Below, one piece after another: positions 51,202 through 59,858 of a stretch of 64,000 nt of DNA (positions are counted from its first letter, which is position 1; the number at the start of each line of letters is the position of its first letter). The stretch covers positions 248,001 through 312,000 of the forward strand of contig LQGW01000052.1 in the NCBI GenBank assembly GCA_002838815.1, given 5' to 3'. Both the position numbers and the translations under genes were made by a program. The notes beneath the pieces were generated by a model, which was not told where the DNA came from, searched no databases, and worked only from the letters and a program-made list of their open reading frames with translations. This DNA is from Clostridiaceae bacterium JG1575 (lineage in GTDB: Bacteria > Bacillota > Clostridia > Clostridiales > Clostridiaceae).

Positions 51202-52481
51202 CGGGAGGCTCCTTTTTGTGAAGGGCTTGTCTGCTCTTTTGGGTCGGCCCAGCCCTCTGGATAGACGATGGAGATGGTGGGTTGCGAAAGATAGGTCTTG
51301 GCCACCCGATTGAGATCCTTGGGCGTAAGGCGCGCCAACAATTCCTTTTCCACTTCGTAGTAGAGCGGTGGGTCCCCCATCATGACGTGGGTTCCCGTAT
51401 AGCGAGCCAAGGAGGCTGCGCTGTCCAAAAGCAGCGCGGTATCCATACGGTGCACCTTACGGGCCACAGCCAGCTCCTCTTCTTCAAAGACCCACTCGCC
51501 GGAGCGGATCGCTTCAAGAACCTGCAGAATGTACGCCAAAATTTCATCGATGGATTGAGGATCCGCGGCGCAGTAGATTTCAATGGTTTCGACCCCAGGG
51601 TCCAGATCCAAACTCGAATAAATATCATAAGAGAGGCCCCGGCGGATCCGAATCTCCCGATAAAGAATGGAATGATCGGACGCCCCGAGACGGGAATTTA
51701 GAAGAGCCAAGGCCTCCTCATCTTCGGGCCGAACGGAACCCAAGGGAAAGACGATGCACACCGAAGCCAGCTCCGAATGAGGGTAGGTCTCACGAAAGGT
51801 ACCTCTTTGATTTTGCAAAAAAGGAATCGGAAGAGGCGCTTCTCCTGGACCGGTCCATGCCCCGAAATACCGCTTCACCAAGCGGTCCATTTCCTCATGG
51901 CTGCGATCGGAGACCATGGAGAGGACGGCGTTTTCCGGCGTGAAGAATCGCTCGTAAAACGCGCGTATATCCTCGCGGGTAAAGGAACGGATGGTTTCCT
52001 CCGTGCCGATAACGTCCAAATGAAGGGGATCCTTGGGCCAAGCCCTGCGATAGAGGGTCAGGTAGGAATGCTCCTCCAGATCCTCCAGGCCTTCTTGGTA
52101 TTCATTTAAAATGACCTGGCGCTCGCGCGCCACTTCCGCCTCACAAAACGACGGGTAAAGAAGCAAATCTGACAAAAGCTCCAGGGATCGTTGCATTTCT
52201 TCTTGCAAGGCGAGAATCTCAAAATTAGTCCGGATGAGTCCGGTAAAGGCGTTTACGGATCCCCCGAGGGATTCGAGCGCTCCATTGAGCTCCTCGTGGC
52301 TCCTGTTCGTCGTGCCCGTGAAGAGCATGTGCTCCACAAAGTGGCAAAGACCTTTCTGCTCGGGCTTGGCATGGCAGCTGCCCACGGCAAAGTTCATGTC
52401 CAAGGCCATGACCTCGCTTTTTCGATGGATGGTGATCAGGCGGAGCCCATTGGGCAGGCGCCGTAATTTGATGTCTGGCAT
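51198..52481 (-). CDS. M16-family zinc metallopeptidase
   Basis: A 427-residue single-chain M16 protease. The zinc motif HFVEH gives His47, Glu50 and His51; the third ligand is in the NEYQEGLEDLEEHS region about 75 residues on. The second half is the inactive M16 domain. This matches the YmxG/PqqL-like group in Bacillota (mitochondrial processing peptidase relatives). There is no signal peptide. ATG 52481 follows AAAGGAACC; a TATAAT at 52517-52512 on the minus strand is a likely -10. recX is coupled behind it. Confidence 0.93.
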   Translation of the reverse strand: MPDIKLRRLPNGLRLITIHRKSEVMALDMNFAVGSCHAKPEQKGLCHFVEHMLFTGTTNRSHEELNGALESLGGSVNAFTGLIRTNFEILALQEEMQRSLELLSDLLLYPSFCEAEVARERQVILNEYQEGLEDLEEHSYLTLYRRAWPKDPLHLDVIGTEETIRSFTREDIRAFYERFFTPENAVLSMVSDRSHEEMDRLVKRYFGAWTGPGEAPLPIPFLQNQRGTFRETYPHSELASVCIVFPLGSVRPEDEEALALLNSRLGASDHSILYREIRIRRGLSYDIYSSLDLDPGVETIEIYCAADPQSIDEILAYILQVLEAIRSGEWVFEEEELAVARKVHRMDTALLLDSAASLARYTGTHVMMGDPPLYYEVEKELLARLTPKDLNRVAKTYLSQPTISIVYPEGWADPKEQTSPSQKGASR

Positions 52482-52715
52482 AATATGGTTCCTTTGAATT
52501 ATTCAACCTTGATTATAAGGCTTTCCCCAAAAGAATACCACGTCCCTAATTCCCCAGATCCCCAGGCTTGTGGTATTTCATTGGTTGATATTAAATTGGT
52601 TCCAATCCAAATACAGTGCACAGCCTTTGGGCTTTTTCATTTTTAGTTTGGCGAAGAAAGCCGGCATCCCCTCATTGCATTGGCATAAAATCCTAAAATG
52701 CATTGAGAATCCCCA
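52482..52715. other. Intergenic region between the M16 and iorA genes, no gene seen
   Basis: About 230 bases of mostly AT-richer sequence. It holds the M16 -10 element (52512-52517, minus), a small palindrome ATTGGTTCCAAT near 52595-52606, and a weak minus-strand frame (52578-52781) with no ribosome site, which I do not accept as a gene. Confidence 0.5.
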
Positions 52716-52745
52716 TTGAAAAAGTTTACCCACCTCTCCTATAAT
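52716..52745 (+). promoter_or_regulatory. iorAB promoter
   Basis: -35 TTGAAA (52716-52721), an 18-base spacer, -10 TATAAT (52740-52745). The transcript leader is about 55 bases and contains GGAGG at 52790-52794 followed by ATG-TAA, then the iorA start. Confidence 0.75.
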
Positions 52746-52806
52746 GAGGGTGTATTGTTTGCTCAACCCATCGACCCGCATCGTTCATTGGAGGTGCATG
52801 TAACCC

Positions 52807-54612
52807 ATGTCAGAAAAAGTCGTCATTACCGGCAACGAGGCCTTGGCCCGTGGCTTTTATGAAGCGGGAGGCCACGTGAGCTGCGCCTATCCCGGTTCCC
52901 CCACCGTATCCATCACCGACAGCCTCATGGCTCTCCCGGAGGTGGATGCCAATTGGGCCACCAACGAAAAGGTCGCCTTGGAGATGGCCATCGGCTCCTC
53001 CATCACCGGCGCCCGCTCCCTGTGCGTCATGAAGCATGTGGGCCTAAACATCGCCCTGGATCCCTTCATGACCTTTACGCAGACGAAAACCCTTGGCGCT
53101 TTTGTTTTGGCCATTGGCGACGATCCTGGACTGACCAGTTCACAAAACGAACAGGATTCGCGGATCTTGGCCCAGTTTTCCAACATCCCCGTGCTGGACC
53201 CGGCCACGCCCCAGGAAGCCTTGGATTATACCAAGGAAGCCGTACGTCTCTCCGAAGAATTCCAAACGCCAGTGATGGTCCGTATCATGTCTCGGCTTTG
53301 CCATGCCCGTGGCATCGTCCACTACGGCGAACGCAAAGAAGCACCCATCCGTGGGTTTGAAGAGGATCCCGCCAATTTCTGCATGCTTCCGCCCTACTCC
53401 AACGCGCAACAGTTTTTTATGAAGGAGCGTATGGAGCGTTTGCAAGAGTACAACGCCTCCTATCGTTTGAACCAATGGCCTCAAAAAAAACATGAGGTCC
53501 TCATCATCACTTCTGGGTTGGTCTTGGGCGTTTTGGAGGAAATCAATCCGCCGGCGGATGTGCTGAAGCTCGCCATGGTTTGGCCGCTGCCCAGCGAAAA
53601 AATCAAAAAGCTTGCGGCCGATTACGAAAAAGTCCTCGTCCTTGAAGAACTCACTCCGGTGCTTGAGAAGGAACTCAAAAGCGCCGGCATCGCCTGCGAA
53701 GGCAAAAAGTACTTCCCCTTCACGGGCGAATTGGATTTTGACACCGTTCGCCGCGGACTCTTTGACGCCGGTGTGCTCCAAGAAGATCCCCAAAGCCGCT
53801 CCTTTGAGGAAATCGTCGGACGCAGCCCCATGCTTTGTGCTGGATGCCCCCACCGTCCGGTCTTTGATACCCTCAAAAAACTCAAAGCCACCGTTGTTGG
53901 CGACATCGGCTGCTATTCCTTGGGCATCTTGCCCCCCTTCCAAGTCCACAAAACCAACATCTCCATGGGCGCCTCCCTGGGCATGGTCCTGGGCATGGCC
54001 AAAGCCAACCGTCTGGCCGGCATCGAACGGCCTCTGGTCGCCACCATCGGCGACGGAACCTTCTTCCACTCGGGACTCTCCGGCATGGTACAGCTCTCAA
54101 ACATTGAGGAAAACATCACCGTCATCTGTATGGACAACCGCACCACCGCCATGACGGGCGGTCAAAAAACCATGACCACCAATGAACTCTACCAAGACGA
54201 GGACAAAAAAGATCCCCGCCACTACGTCAGCATCGAAGCCATCGTCAAGGCCATGGGTATTGCGGACGTTCAGGTGCTCGATCAGTTCCAGGTGAAAGAA
54301 TACCATCGAGCCGTGAAGGAGGCCATGAAACGCAAAGGACTCTCCGTCATCATCAATACTCGTCCCTGCGCGCTGAATTTCAAAGTGGTCAATCCGCCCT
54401 TTTATGTGGATGAAAAGATCTGCATTGGATGTCGCTCTTGCGTCAACACCAACTGTCCCCCCATCAACATGCAAAAATATGAAGGCATCGACGCCCTCAA
54501 ATCCCACATCAACGCCGATATGTGCGTAGGCTGCTCGGTCTGCTCCCAAGTTTGTCCCGTCGGCGCCATTAAACCCCTGGCATCCAAAGGCAAGGAGGGT
54601 CAAAAAGCATGA
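52807..54612 (+). CDS. iorA: Indolepyruvate ferredoxin oxidoreductase, alpha subunit
   Basis: A 601-residue thiamine-diphosphate enzyme that oxidatively decarboxylates aryl pyruvates from Trp, Phe and Tyr to aryl-acetyl-CoA, passing electrons to ferredoxin. The N-terminal pyrimidine-binding part has [15 protein letters not shown]; the TPP part has [24 protein letters not shown] and [11 protein letters not shown]; the C-terminal ferredoxin domain has two [4Fe-4S] motifs, [14 protein letters not shown] and [14 protein letters not shown]. The start ATG 52807 has GGAGG 12 bases upstream, with an ATG-TAA in between. iorB overlaps by four bases (ATGA). Confidence 0.97.
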   Translation: MSEKVVITGNEALARGFYEAGGHVSCAYPGSPTVSITDSLMALPEVDANWATNEKVALEMAIGSSITGARSLCVMKHVGLNIALDPFMTFTQTKTLGAFVLAIGDDPGLTSSQNEQDSRILAQFSNIPVLDPATPQEALDYTKEAVRLSEEFQTPVMVRIMSRLCHARGIVHYGERKEAPIRGFEEDPANFCMLPPYSNAQQFFMKERMERLQEYNASYRLNQWPQKKHEVLIITSGLVLGVLEEINPPADVLKLAMVWPLPSEKIKKLAADYEKVLVLEELTPVLEKELKSAGIACEGKKYFPFTGELDFDTVRRGLFDAGVLQEDPQSRSFEEIVGRSPMLCAGCPHRPVFDTLKKLKATVVGDIGCYSLGILPPFQVHKTNISMGASLGMVLGMAKANRLAGIERPLVATIGDGTFFHSGLSGMVQLSNIEENITVICMDNRTTAMTGGQKTMTTNELYQDEDKKDPRHYVSIEAIVKAMGIADVQVLDQFQVKEYHRAVKEAMKRKGLSVIINTRPCALNFKVVNPPFYVDEKICIGCRSCVNTNCPPINMQKYEGIDALKSHINADMCVGCSVCSQVCPVGAIKPLASKGKEGQKA

Positions 54613-55538
54613 ACATCGTGAATATTTTGATTGCAGGCGTCGGCGGCCAAGGATTGGTTCTTACCACAGAAATCATCGCCAAAGCCGCATTTTTCGCCGG
54701 CTATGAAGTGGCCACCAATGACGTCATCGGATTGTCCCAGCGCGGTGGGAAGATCAACGGTTCCATCCGCTTTGGTGAAAAAGTACCCACTCCCAACGTC
54801 CCTTCCGCCTCCGCCAGCGTTCTTTTGGGTTTGGAAAAACTCGAAACCCTACGCTTCGTGGATGAAGTCATCCCCGGGGGTACGGTCTTGATGAACCGCA
54901 AGGAAATTTACCCCAACCCTGTGCTGATGGAAAAAGCCGCCTATCCCTCCAATATTGAAGAAGAAATCCAGTCGCGAAACGTGCGTTTTGTAGCCATGGA
55001 TTCCGATGAACAGGCCAAGGCCATCGGCAACATTCGAGTGGCCAACACCATCCTCATCGGAGCCCTCTCCACTCTCGTGGACATTGAGGAGCGTCACTTT
55101 GCTGAAGCCATTGTGCAAAGCGTTCCCCCGAAAACCATTCGAGCAAACCTTCAAGCCTTTGTCCGCGGCCGAGAACTCTTAGGAGCCCCCGTCAGTACGG
55201 AACTTCCTGAAGAAGGCGCAAAAGAAGCTGCGGCAACGCCCACTGCGGAGTCGCCCTATGCGGAAGTAGCCGTGAAAGAACCGCATCCCATGGACCCTGC
55301 CGGGGGAGAGATGTCCGTGGTCAACGATGCCAGTGCAGCCCCCAAGGGCGATCCGGCAACCAAAGCCTCAGCGCCGGAAATGGAGGTGTGGATTTGCACC
55401 GTTTGCGGCTATGCCTACGATCCCGTAGCCGGTGATCCCGACCATGATGTGGCGCCCGGAACCCCCTGGGAAGAGGTTCCGGAGGATTGGACCTGTCCCT
55501 TATGCGGCGTCGGCAAGGATGCGTTCGAACGCCAGTAG
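54609..55538 (+). CDS. iorB: Indolepyruvate ferredoxin oxidoreductase beta subunit fused to rubredoxin
   Basis: A 309-residue protein. Residues 1 to about 190 are IorB, the gamma-type subunit ([33 protein letters not shown]). A linker of about 65 residues rich in Ala, Pro and Glu follows. Residues 258-309 are a complete rubredoxin, with both iron knuckles CTVCG and CPLCG and the usual [20 protein letters not shown]. The usual IorB stops before the linker. The rubredoxin could take electrons from the IorA clusters directly and pass them to a rubredoxin-linked acceptor, such as rubrerythrin (inference). Start ATG 54609 overlaps iorA; AAGGAGG lies within iorA just upstream. Confidence 0.96.
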   Translation: MNIVNILIAGVGGQGLVLTTEIIAKAAFFAGYEVATNDVIGLSQRGGKINGSIRFGEKVPTPNVPSASASVLLGLEKLETLRFVDEVIPGGTVLMNRKEIYPNPVLMEKAAYPSNIEEEIQSRNVRFVAMDSDEQAKAIGNIRVANTILIGALSTLVDIEERHFAEAIVQSVPPKTIRANLQAFVRGRELLGAPVSTELPEEGAKEAAATPTAESPYAEVAVKEPHPMDPAGGEMSVVNDASAAPKGDPATKASAPEMEVWICTVCGYAYDPVAGDPDHDVAPGTPWEEVPEDWTCPLCGVGKDAFERQ

Positions 55539-55560
55539 CCCTCTCTTCCTTGGAAGACCC

Positions 55561-55610
55561 AAACGCCCGAAACGCTCCCCCACAAAAAGGGACAGCGTTT
55601 CGGGCGTTTT
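55561..55610 (+). terminator. Terminator after iorAB
   Basis: AAACGCCCGAAACGCT (55561-55576) pairs with AGCGTTTCGGGCG (55594-55606), followed by TTTT. A very stable 13-base stem. Confidence 0.9.
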
Positions 55611-55892
55611 CCTTGGCGGGTCCCTCGTCCGAAAAAAAAGGGGGCCTCCCCTTTTTTCTTTTCTTTGGGGCGCCCTCAAATTATGGATTACCTCTTATTT
55701 TATCTCACCTGAACGACGGAAGATTCCCTGTATTCTTCTCTTTGCTCCCGTTAAGGAAGGGGGGCTATGAGCCCCTTACAAACACCTTGAACGCTGAGCC
55801 TTACTCTATCGATCAAGAATCTTCGAAACAAGTCTTGATACCCCTTAGGATATCCTTCTTCCGAAAGCCATGGACCCAGTCCCTGACGATGC
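55611..55892. other. Intergenic region with second terminator, no gene seen
   Basis: A second bidirectional hairpin, AAAAGGGG/CCCCTTTT with T-runs on both sides, lies at about 55632-55657. Further on there are a small GGGGCT/AGCCCC hairpin near 55756-55770 and an inverted repeat ATCAAGA/TCTTGAT near 55809-55836. I find no supported coding frame. Confidence 0.55.
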
Positions 55893-56348
55893 TTATTTGG
55901 ATGGTTCAATGGGGGTTCGTTTTTCTTCTTGGTACAAAAACTCATCCCGCTGTTCGGTAAACTGCAGGCTCCCGTCGGCGACATACTTATTCGCATCCGT
56001 CGCTTCACAGGCGGTCTTCATCTGCGAGCGCCACGTGAGGGTCACGGCTGCAGCAATCAGCAAAGGAACCAACAAGGAGGCGGCCAAACGAAGCGCAAAA
56101 TTGTCGCTGGTTTTTTTGGCGGGCGCTGCGGTGGTCTTGGGCGCTTGCTGAGTTTTTGGCGATCCTTCTAAGGCCCAGCGGCGTTCTTTTGCCCCTTGTT
56201 GCGGCATGAGGTGATCTAAGGATGCACTACGGGCGATGCGAACGACAGCGTCCCCTGTGGGCGTGGGGTGCTGCGCGGCCAGGACCGGCCTTGCAAAAGA
56301 GAACAGCAGCACCCAAAGAATTAAAAGACTGGCAGGTTTTCGTTTCAT
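55893..56348 (-). CDS. Hypothetical secreted/membrane-anchored protein
   Basis: A 151-residue protein I do not recognise. It has a signal peptide (KRKPASLLILWVLLFSF, cut after VLAA), a polar region rich in Pro, Lys and Gln, a membrane helix at about 97-112 (LAASLLVPLLIAAAV) and a short cytoplasmic tail with one Cys. ATG 56348 overlaps the stop of the upstream zinc-ribbon gene (ATGA), with GGGAGGG before it, so translation is coupled. It is the third gene of the SPFH operon and is probably a membrane partner of those proteins (inference). Confidence 0.75.
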   Translation of the reverse strand: MKRKPASLLILWVLLFSFARPVLAAQHPTPTGDAVVRIARSASLDHLMPQQGAKERRWALEGSPKTQQAPKTTAAPAKKTSDNFALRLAASLLVPLLIAAAVTLTWRSQMKTACEATDANKYVADGSLQFTEQRDEFLYQEEKRTPIEPSK

Positions 56349-57448
56349 AAAATCCCTCCCAAAAGCACGAAGCTGAGGATTGCCATTAACGGTAGCGCAA
56401 TGCCTGCAAACCACAGCCAAAAAAGCTTGCGGTCCACCGGCAGATCGCCCACCAATTTTCCCGTCTGGCCGTTCATGGCGAAAAGGTAGTTTTTCCCCTC
56501 CCATTTCGTGCTAAGAAGCCATACCGGGAAAAAAGCGTAGGTGGCCGGATCCATGGACACGGAGATTTCTTCTTTTTTTTGCGTAACGCTGGAGTAGCCT
56601 TTTACGGATTTTCGGAACGCATCCTTCACGGATTGACTGATTCGATCCTGCGCCCGCTCCGAGCATTTTTCTTCGTCTTCATCGTAGGTATCGGCAAAAT
56701 AGCCGGGCAGATACGCCGTGGAAAATTCCTGTAAATTCTCATAGGTATAAGGTTCAATGGCGTCCATATGCTCATCGGGCATCTTGCTGGAGGCATCCAC
56801 AGGAACCATTTCAAAGGACAGATGCCCTTTTCGGTAGATGTCGTAATGCTCCGTAATTTCGATTTTTTCCGACTGCGTCTGCCGCTTGTGGACTTTGGTG
56901 GCGCGATAAACCATGTCGCCGTAGGCCTCGCCATCAAAGAGCCAAAACGGAACATAGACGCCTTGGATTTCATCGATGTGGTTTTGAGCGGCAAAGGTTT
57001 TGGGCAAAAATTTCTTGCCTTTATAGTAATTTTGCAGCGCTTGCTTGGCGGCCTGTTGATCCAACACAAAAGGGATCACGGCATCGGGCATGGCGCCCCC
57101 CGTCAGCGCTGAGGGAACCACCGTCGGATTCCCGCAATAAGGACAGGTGCTGGCGGCGGTGTTTTCCGTGCAGATGAGCTCCGCCCCGCAGGACGGACAT
57201 CCATAGGCTCTCAGGCGTTCGGCCTCATCATCGCTCCAGCCGTGGGCCGCTTTTTGAAATTCCGCCTCCTCTTTGGAGGGCGTGCCCGCGGCGCGGGCCG
57301 CTTCTTCTTTTTTGGCAAACATCTCTTCGACTTCAGCCACTTCATACTCGGCGCTGCAATAATCGCATTTAAGCTTTCCAGTGGCTCCATGAAAATGCAA
57401 CGGACCCGTACAAGAGGGACATTGATAGTTGGTTACTGAACTTGCCAT
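56345..57448 (-). CDS. Zinc-ribbon membrane protein
   Basis: A 367-residue protein with two zinc ribbons, CPSCTGPLHF...CDYC (about 10-32) and CPSCGAEL...CPYCG (about 82-106), a central beta-rich domain, and one or two C-terminal membrane helices (about 340-366). Related proteins are often annotated as TFIIB-type zinc ribbon-containing or PriA-like without evidence. The first residues are MASSVTNYQCPSC. ATG 57448 has GGGAGGTG before it; the longer frame from 57463 overlaps this site. It lies 68 bases after the SPFH gene and is coupled to the small membrane protein gene downstream. Function unknown. Confidence 0.82.
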   Translation of the reverse strand: MASSVTNYQCPSCTGPLHFHGATGKLKCDYCSAEYEVAEVEEMFAKKEEAARAAGTPSKEEAEFQKAAHGWSDDEAERLRAYGCPSCGAELICTENTAASTCPYCGNPTVVPSALTGGAMPDAVIPFVLDQQAAKQALQNYYKGKKFLPKTFAAQNHIDEIQGVYVPFWLFDGEAYGDMVYRATKVHKRQTQSEKIEITEHYDIYRKGHLSFEMVPVDASSKMPDEHMDAIEPYTYENLQEFSTAYLPGYFADTYDEDEEKCSERAQDRISQSVKDAFRKSVKGYSSVTQKKEEISVSMDPATYAFFPVWLLSTKWEGKNYLFAMNGQTGKLVGDLPVDRKLFWLWFAGIALPLMAILSFVLLGGIL

Positions 57449-57516
57449 GCCTTCACCTCCCAAAAATGTCAGAGAAGTTCCAAGCTTCCTCTGAGCATGA
57501 CGCGCAAGTTTTTTTC

Positions 57517-58956
57517 TTACTTTGCATCGTTCTCGTCAAAGACGTCCCCGCATTCAGGACAGAACTTGGGTGGATGGTGGGGATCCTTCGGTTCAAAGCC
57601 GCAGTTGTTGCACCGATACCCCGGGGCCTCTTCGGGCTTTTTCGCACCGCATTCTTTGCAAAACTTTCCTTGATTCACCACGCCGCAGCTACAAGTCCAG
57701 CCGCTCTCGCTTGCGCGCACGGGCCGGGGACTGCCGCACTCTGGGCAAAAGGCGCCGCTGGTTTCCCCACCACAGACGCAACGCCAAAGCTCCTGGGGTT
57801 TGGGTTGGGGTGCGCCGCATTGGGCACAGAATTTGCCTTGGTTTCCGGCATAACCGCAAGAGCAAGTCCAAGCGTTCTTCGCTTTTTGCGCTTCAGCTGC
57901 TTGCATTTCTTGGGTCCTTTGAGCCTCTGCCTTGGCTTGTTCTTGCTGAGCCCCTGCTTGGAAGAGTCCCGCTGGGTTCATGCCGCCGGCTTGGCTGGCC
58001 ATATTCATGCCCATAAAGGCCATGGCGGGGCCGGTACTGGTATTTTCTGCCGCGCTTTGCATGGCGGAAGCTTGAGCGCCTACCATGTGTGCCGCGGCCA
58101 TGTTGGCGTTTCGGAACACCGCATTGCGCTGAAGCTCCTTAATCATGGCTTCATCCTCTTCCGAAGCCTTTACGCTGGAAACTCCGAAAGAAACGATTTC
58201 GATGCCCCGCAAAAGCCGCCATTTCTCGGACAACACTTCATTGAGCAACTTAGCCAGTTCTTCGGTGTGCCCGGGCAACGCGGAATACCGGACGCCCAAA
58301 TCACTGATCTTGGCAAAAGCCGGCTGCAAGGCCGTCATCAATTCCGTCTTCAGCTGACCGTCAATGCGGTCGCGTTCGTAGGTTTCGGCGACGTTGCCCG
58401 CCACGTTGACGTAAAAAAGCATGGGATCGCTGATGCGATAGCTGTATTCTCCAAAGCAGCGAATGGAAATATCCACGTCCAAGCCGATGTTTTGGTCCAC
58501 CACCCGGAAGGGAACCGGGCTGGGCGTTCCATACTTGTTGCCCATCAGTTCCTTGGTGTTGAAATAATAAATACGCTGGTCCTTGGGGGTTTCTCCGCCG
58601 AAGGTGAACCGCTTGCCCACCGTTTGGAAGGTTTTCATGATCCCCTCGCCCAAGCCCCCCGTAAATATGGATGGCTCCGTCGAGGCATCATAGGTGAATT
58701 CTCCGGGGTCCGCGCAAAGTTCCACAATTTTGCCCTGCTCCACAATGATCATGCATTGGCCGTCCGCCACCGCAATGAGGGAGCCAGAAGTGATGACGTT
58801 CTCCGACCCTTTTGTGTTGGAGGAACGTCTGGAGGTTTTCTGCATTCCCTTCGTCATCAGGACGTTCTCGGGAAGGGCTTCGCAATAGAAAAACTCTTTC
58901 CATTGATCGCCCAGGGCTCCACCTGCAGCTCCAGCAAGCGCTTTGATCAATCCCAT
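57517..58956 (-). CDS. SPFH-domain protein with four C-terminal zinc ribbons
   Basis: A 479-residue protein of the group annotated as virion core protein (YdjI type). The N-terminal 290 residues are an SPFH/band-7 domain (KGSENVITSGSLIAVADGQC, then RYSALPGHTEELAKLLNEVL); then an Ala/Met/Gln-rich helix; then, from about residue 361, four zinc ribbons in a row: WTCSCG/FCAQCG, WRCVCG/FCPECG, WTCSCG/FCKECG and YRCNNCG/FCPECG. In B. subtilis YdjI recruits repair factors such as PspA to the membrane. ATG 58956 follows AAAGGAGAG. It heads the operon with the zinc-ribbon membrane protein and the small membrane protein. Confidence 0.88.
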   Translation of the reverse strand: MGLIKALAGAAGGALGDQWKEFFYCEALPENVLMTKGMQKTSRRSSNTKGSENVITSGSLIAVADGQCMIIVEQGKIVELCADPGEFTYDASTEPSIFTGGLGEGIMKTFQTVGKRFTFGGETPKDQRIYYFNTKELMGNKYGTPSPVPFRVVDQNIGLDVDISIRCFGEYSYRISDPMLFYVNVAGNVAETYERDRIDGQLKTELMTALQPAFAKISDLGVRYSALPGHTEELAKLLNEVLSEKWRLLRGIEIVSFGVSSVKASEEDEAMIKELQRNAVFRNANMAAAHMVGAQASAMQSAAENTSTGPAMAFMGMNMASQAGGMNPAGLFQAGAQQEQAKAEAQRTQEMQAAEAQKAKNAWTCSCGYAGNQGKFCAQCGAPQPKPQELWRCVCGGETSGAFCPECGSPRPVRASESGWTCSCGVVNQGKFCKECGAKKPEEAPGYRCNNCGFEPKDPHHPPKFCPECGDVFDENDAK

Positions 58957-59134
58957 GAATATCTCTCCTTTCGCAAGGTCCCTACGAATGATTTTAGGGA
59001 CTCTTTTTAAACTGCGGCTCCTCGTCCATCGATTCGTCCTGCTGCCTATGCTCTCGAGGAAATTCCTTGGTTATGGGTTTACCTTATCGCGTTTGGCCAT
59101 ATCTTCCCATTGGCCGTAAGACCCATCTTTATAG
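58957..59134 (-). promoter_or_regulatory. Leader of the SPFH operon
   Basis: No gene is supported. Just before the ribosome site is a perfect 7-base hairpin, GTCCCTA/TAGGGAC (58978-59001), the same stem as in the folC leader. A ten-codon frame (ATG to TAA) lies around 59032-59000 on the minus strand but has only a weak ribosome site. No confident promoter found. Confidence 0.4.
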
Positions 59135-59175
59135 AAAAAGCAAATCACCCCTTGGATCAGGGTTCAAAGGGTGAT
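59135..59175 (-). terminator. Terminator after the three-gene sensory operon
   Basis: On the minus strand ATCACCCTT pairs with AAGGGGTGAT around a 13-base loop, followed by TTGCTTTTTC. It ends the operon encoded at 59235-63737. Confidence 0.8.
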
Positions 59176-59234
59176 GTCGCGCCTCCCTAAGCGTCCATTA
59201 TGATCGGCTTTGGCCTCCTTCGAGATTGCCCCAT

Positions 59235-59858
59235 TTAAATATTAGGATCGATCCAGCCGCCGCTGATGGCAAAGGCGATGAGGCCCGGACGACCGCAGGT
59301 CCCGGTCTTGCGGAATAAATTCTCCATGTGCCGCTTCACCGTGCTCTCGGTGATGGAGAGGGCGTGAGCCATTTCTCGGTTGGAATAATCCTTACAGACC
59401 AAGCGAAGAACCTCCAACTCTCGCTCGGTGAGGGGCAACTCCCCCTCCTGCACGGGCACTTTGGGCCCTCGCTCTGGAAACACCGACTCTCCAGAGAGGA
59501 CCCGATCCAACACCCGCACAAATTCTTGCGCTTGAAGATTTTTATTGAGGAAGGCGTCGACCCCGGCGCGGCGAGCGCGCTGCTCAAAGGAAATCTCATC
59601 GCAACCCGTCATCAAAAGAACCTTAATCTCAGGGAATTCTTTTTTGAGCTTTTGCGCCGTCAATAGGCCGTTGGTATGACACTCCTTGGTGCGGATGTCC
59701 AAGAACACCGCATCCGGTCGCCACCTTTCGCAGGCCGATTGGGCCAGCGAGGCACAGGATAGGCTCTCCACGATGCAGTAGCGCGTCGCATCGGAAAAGC
59801 AGTGCTCCAAAAACCGGAGCACAATGGGTTCATCATCAATCAACAGTAATCGGATCAT
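59235..59858 (-). CDS. NarL/FixJ-family response regulator
   Basis: A 207-residue regulator. The receiver has acidic residues DDE at 8-10, phosphoacceptor Asp54 in AVFLDIRTKE, Thr in LMTGCD and Lys in LNKNLQ. The C-terminal LuxR-type helix-turn-helix has LTERELEVLRLVCKDYSNREMA. ATG 59858 follows AGGAGGGATC. It overlaps the kinase gene by 23 bases, so the two are a cognate pair. The LuxR helix includes VKRHMENLFRKTGT, the usual recognition-helix pattern. Confidence 0.94.
   Translation of the reverse strand: MIRLLLIDDEPIVLRFLEHCFSDATRYCIVESLSCASLAQSACERWRPDAVFLDIRTKECHTNGLLTAQKLKKEFPEIKVLLMTGCDEISFEQRARRAGVDAFLNKNLQAQEFVRVLDRVLSGESVFPERGPKVPVQEGELPLTERELEVLRLVCKDYSNREMAHALSITESTVKRHMENLFRKTGTCGRPGLIAFAISGGWIDPNI

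Noticed and set aside
52578-52781. A 67-residue minus-strand frame in the M16-iorA gap
   Set aside because: It overlaps the iorA promoter, has no ribosome site and no recognisable composition.
53140-54069. A 309-residue minus-strand frame inside iorA
   Set aside because: Shadow of iorA, whose TPP and ferredoxin motifs are complete on the plus strand.
57517-58956. A prophage, because SPFH proteins of this type are named virion core protein
   Set aside because: The name is historical; no capsid, portal, terminase or integrase genes are nearby.
57442-59010. A 522-residue plus-strand open frame opposite the SPFH gene
   Set aside because: The minus strand carries an SPFH domain and four zinc ribbons with a good ribosome site; the plus-strand frame has no recognisable domain and a composition expected of a shadow frame.
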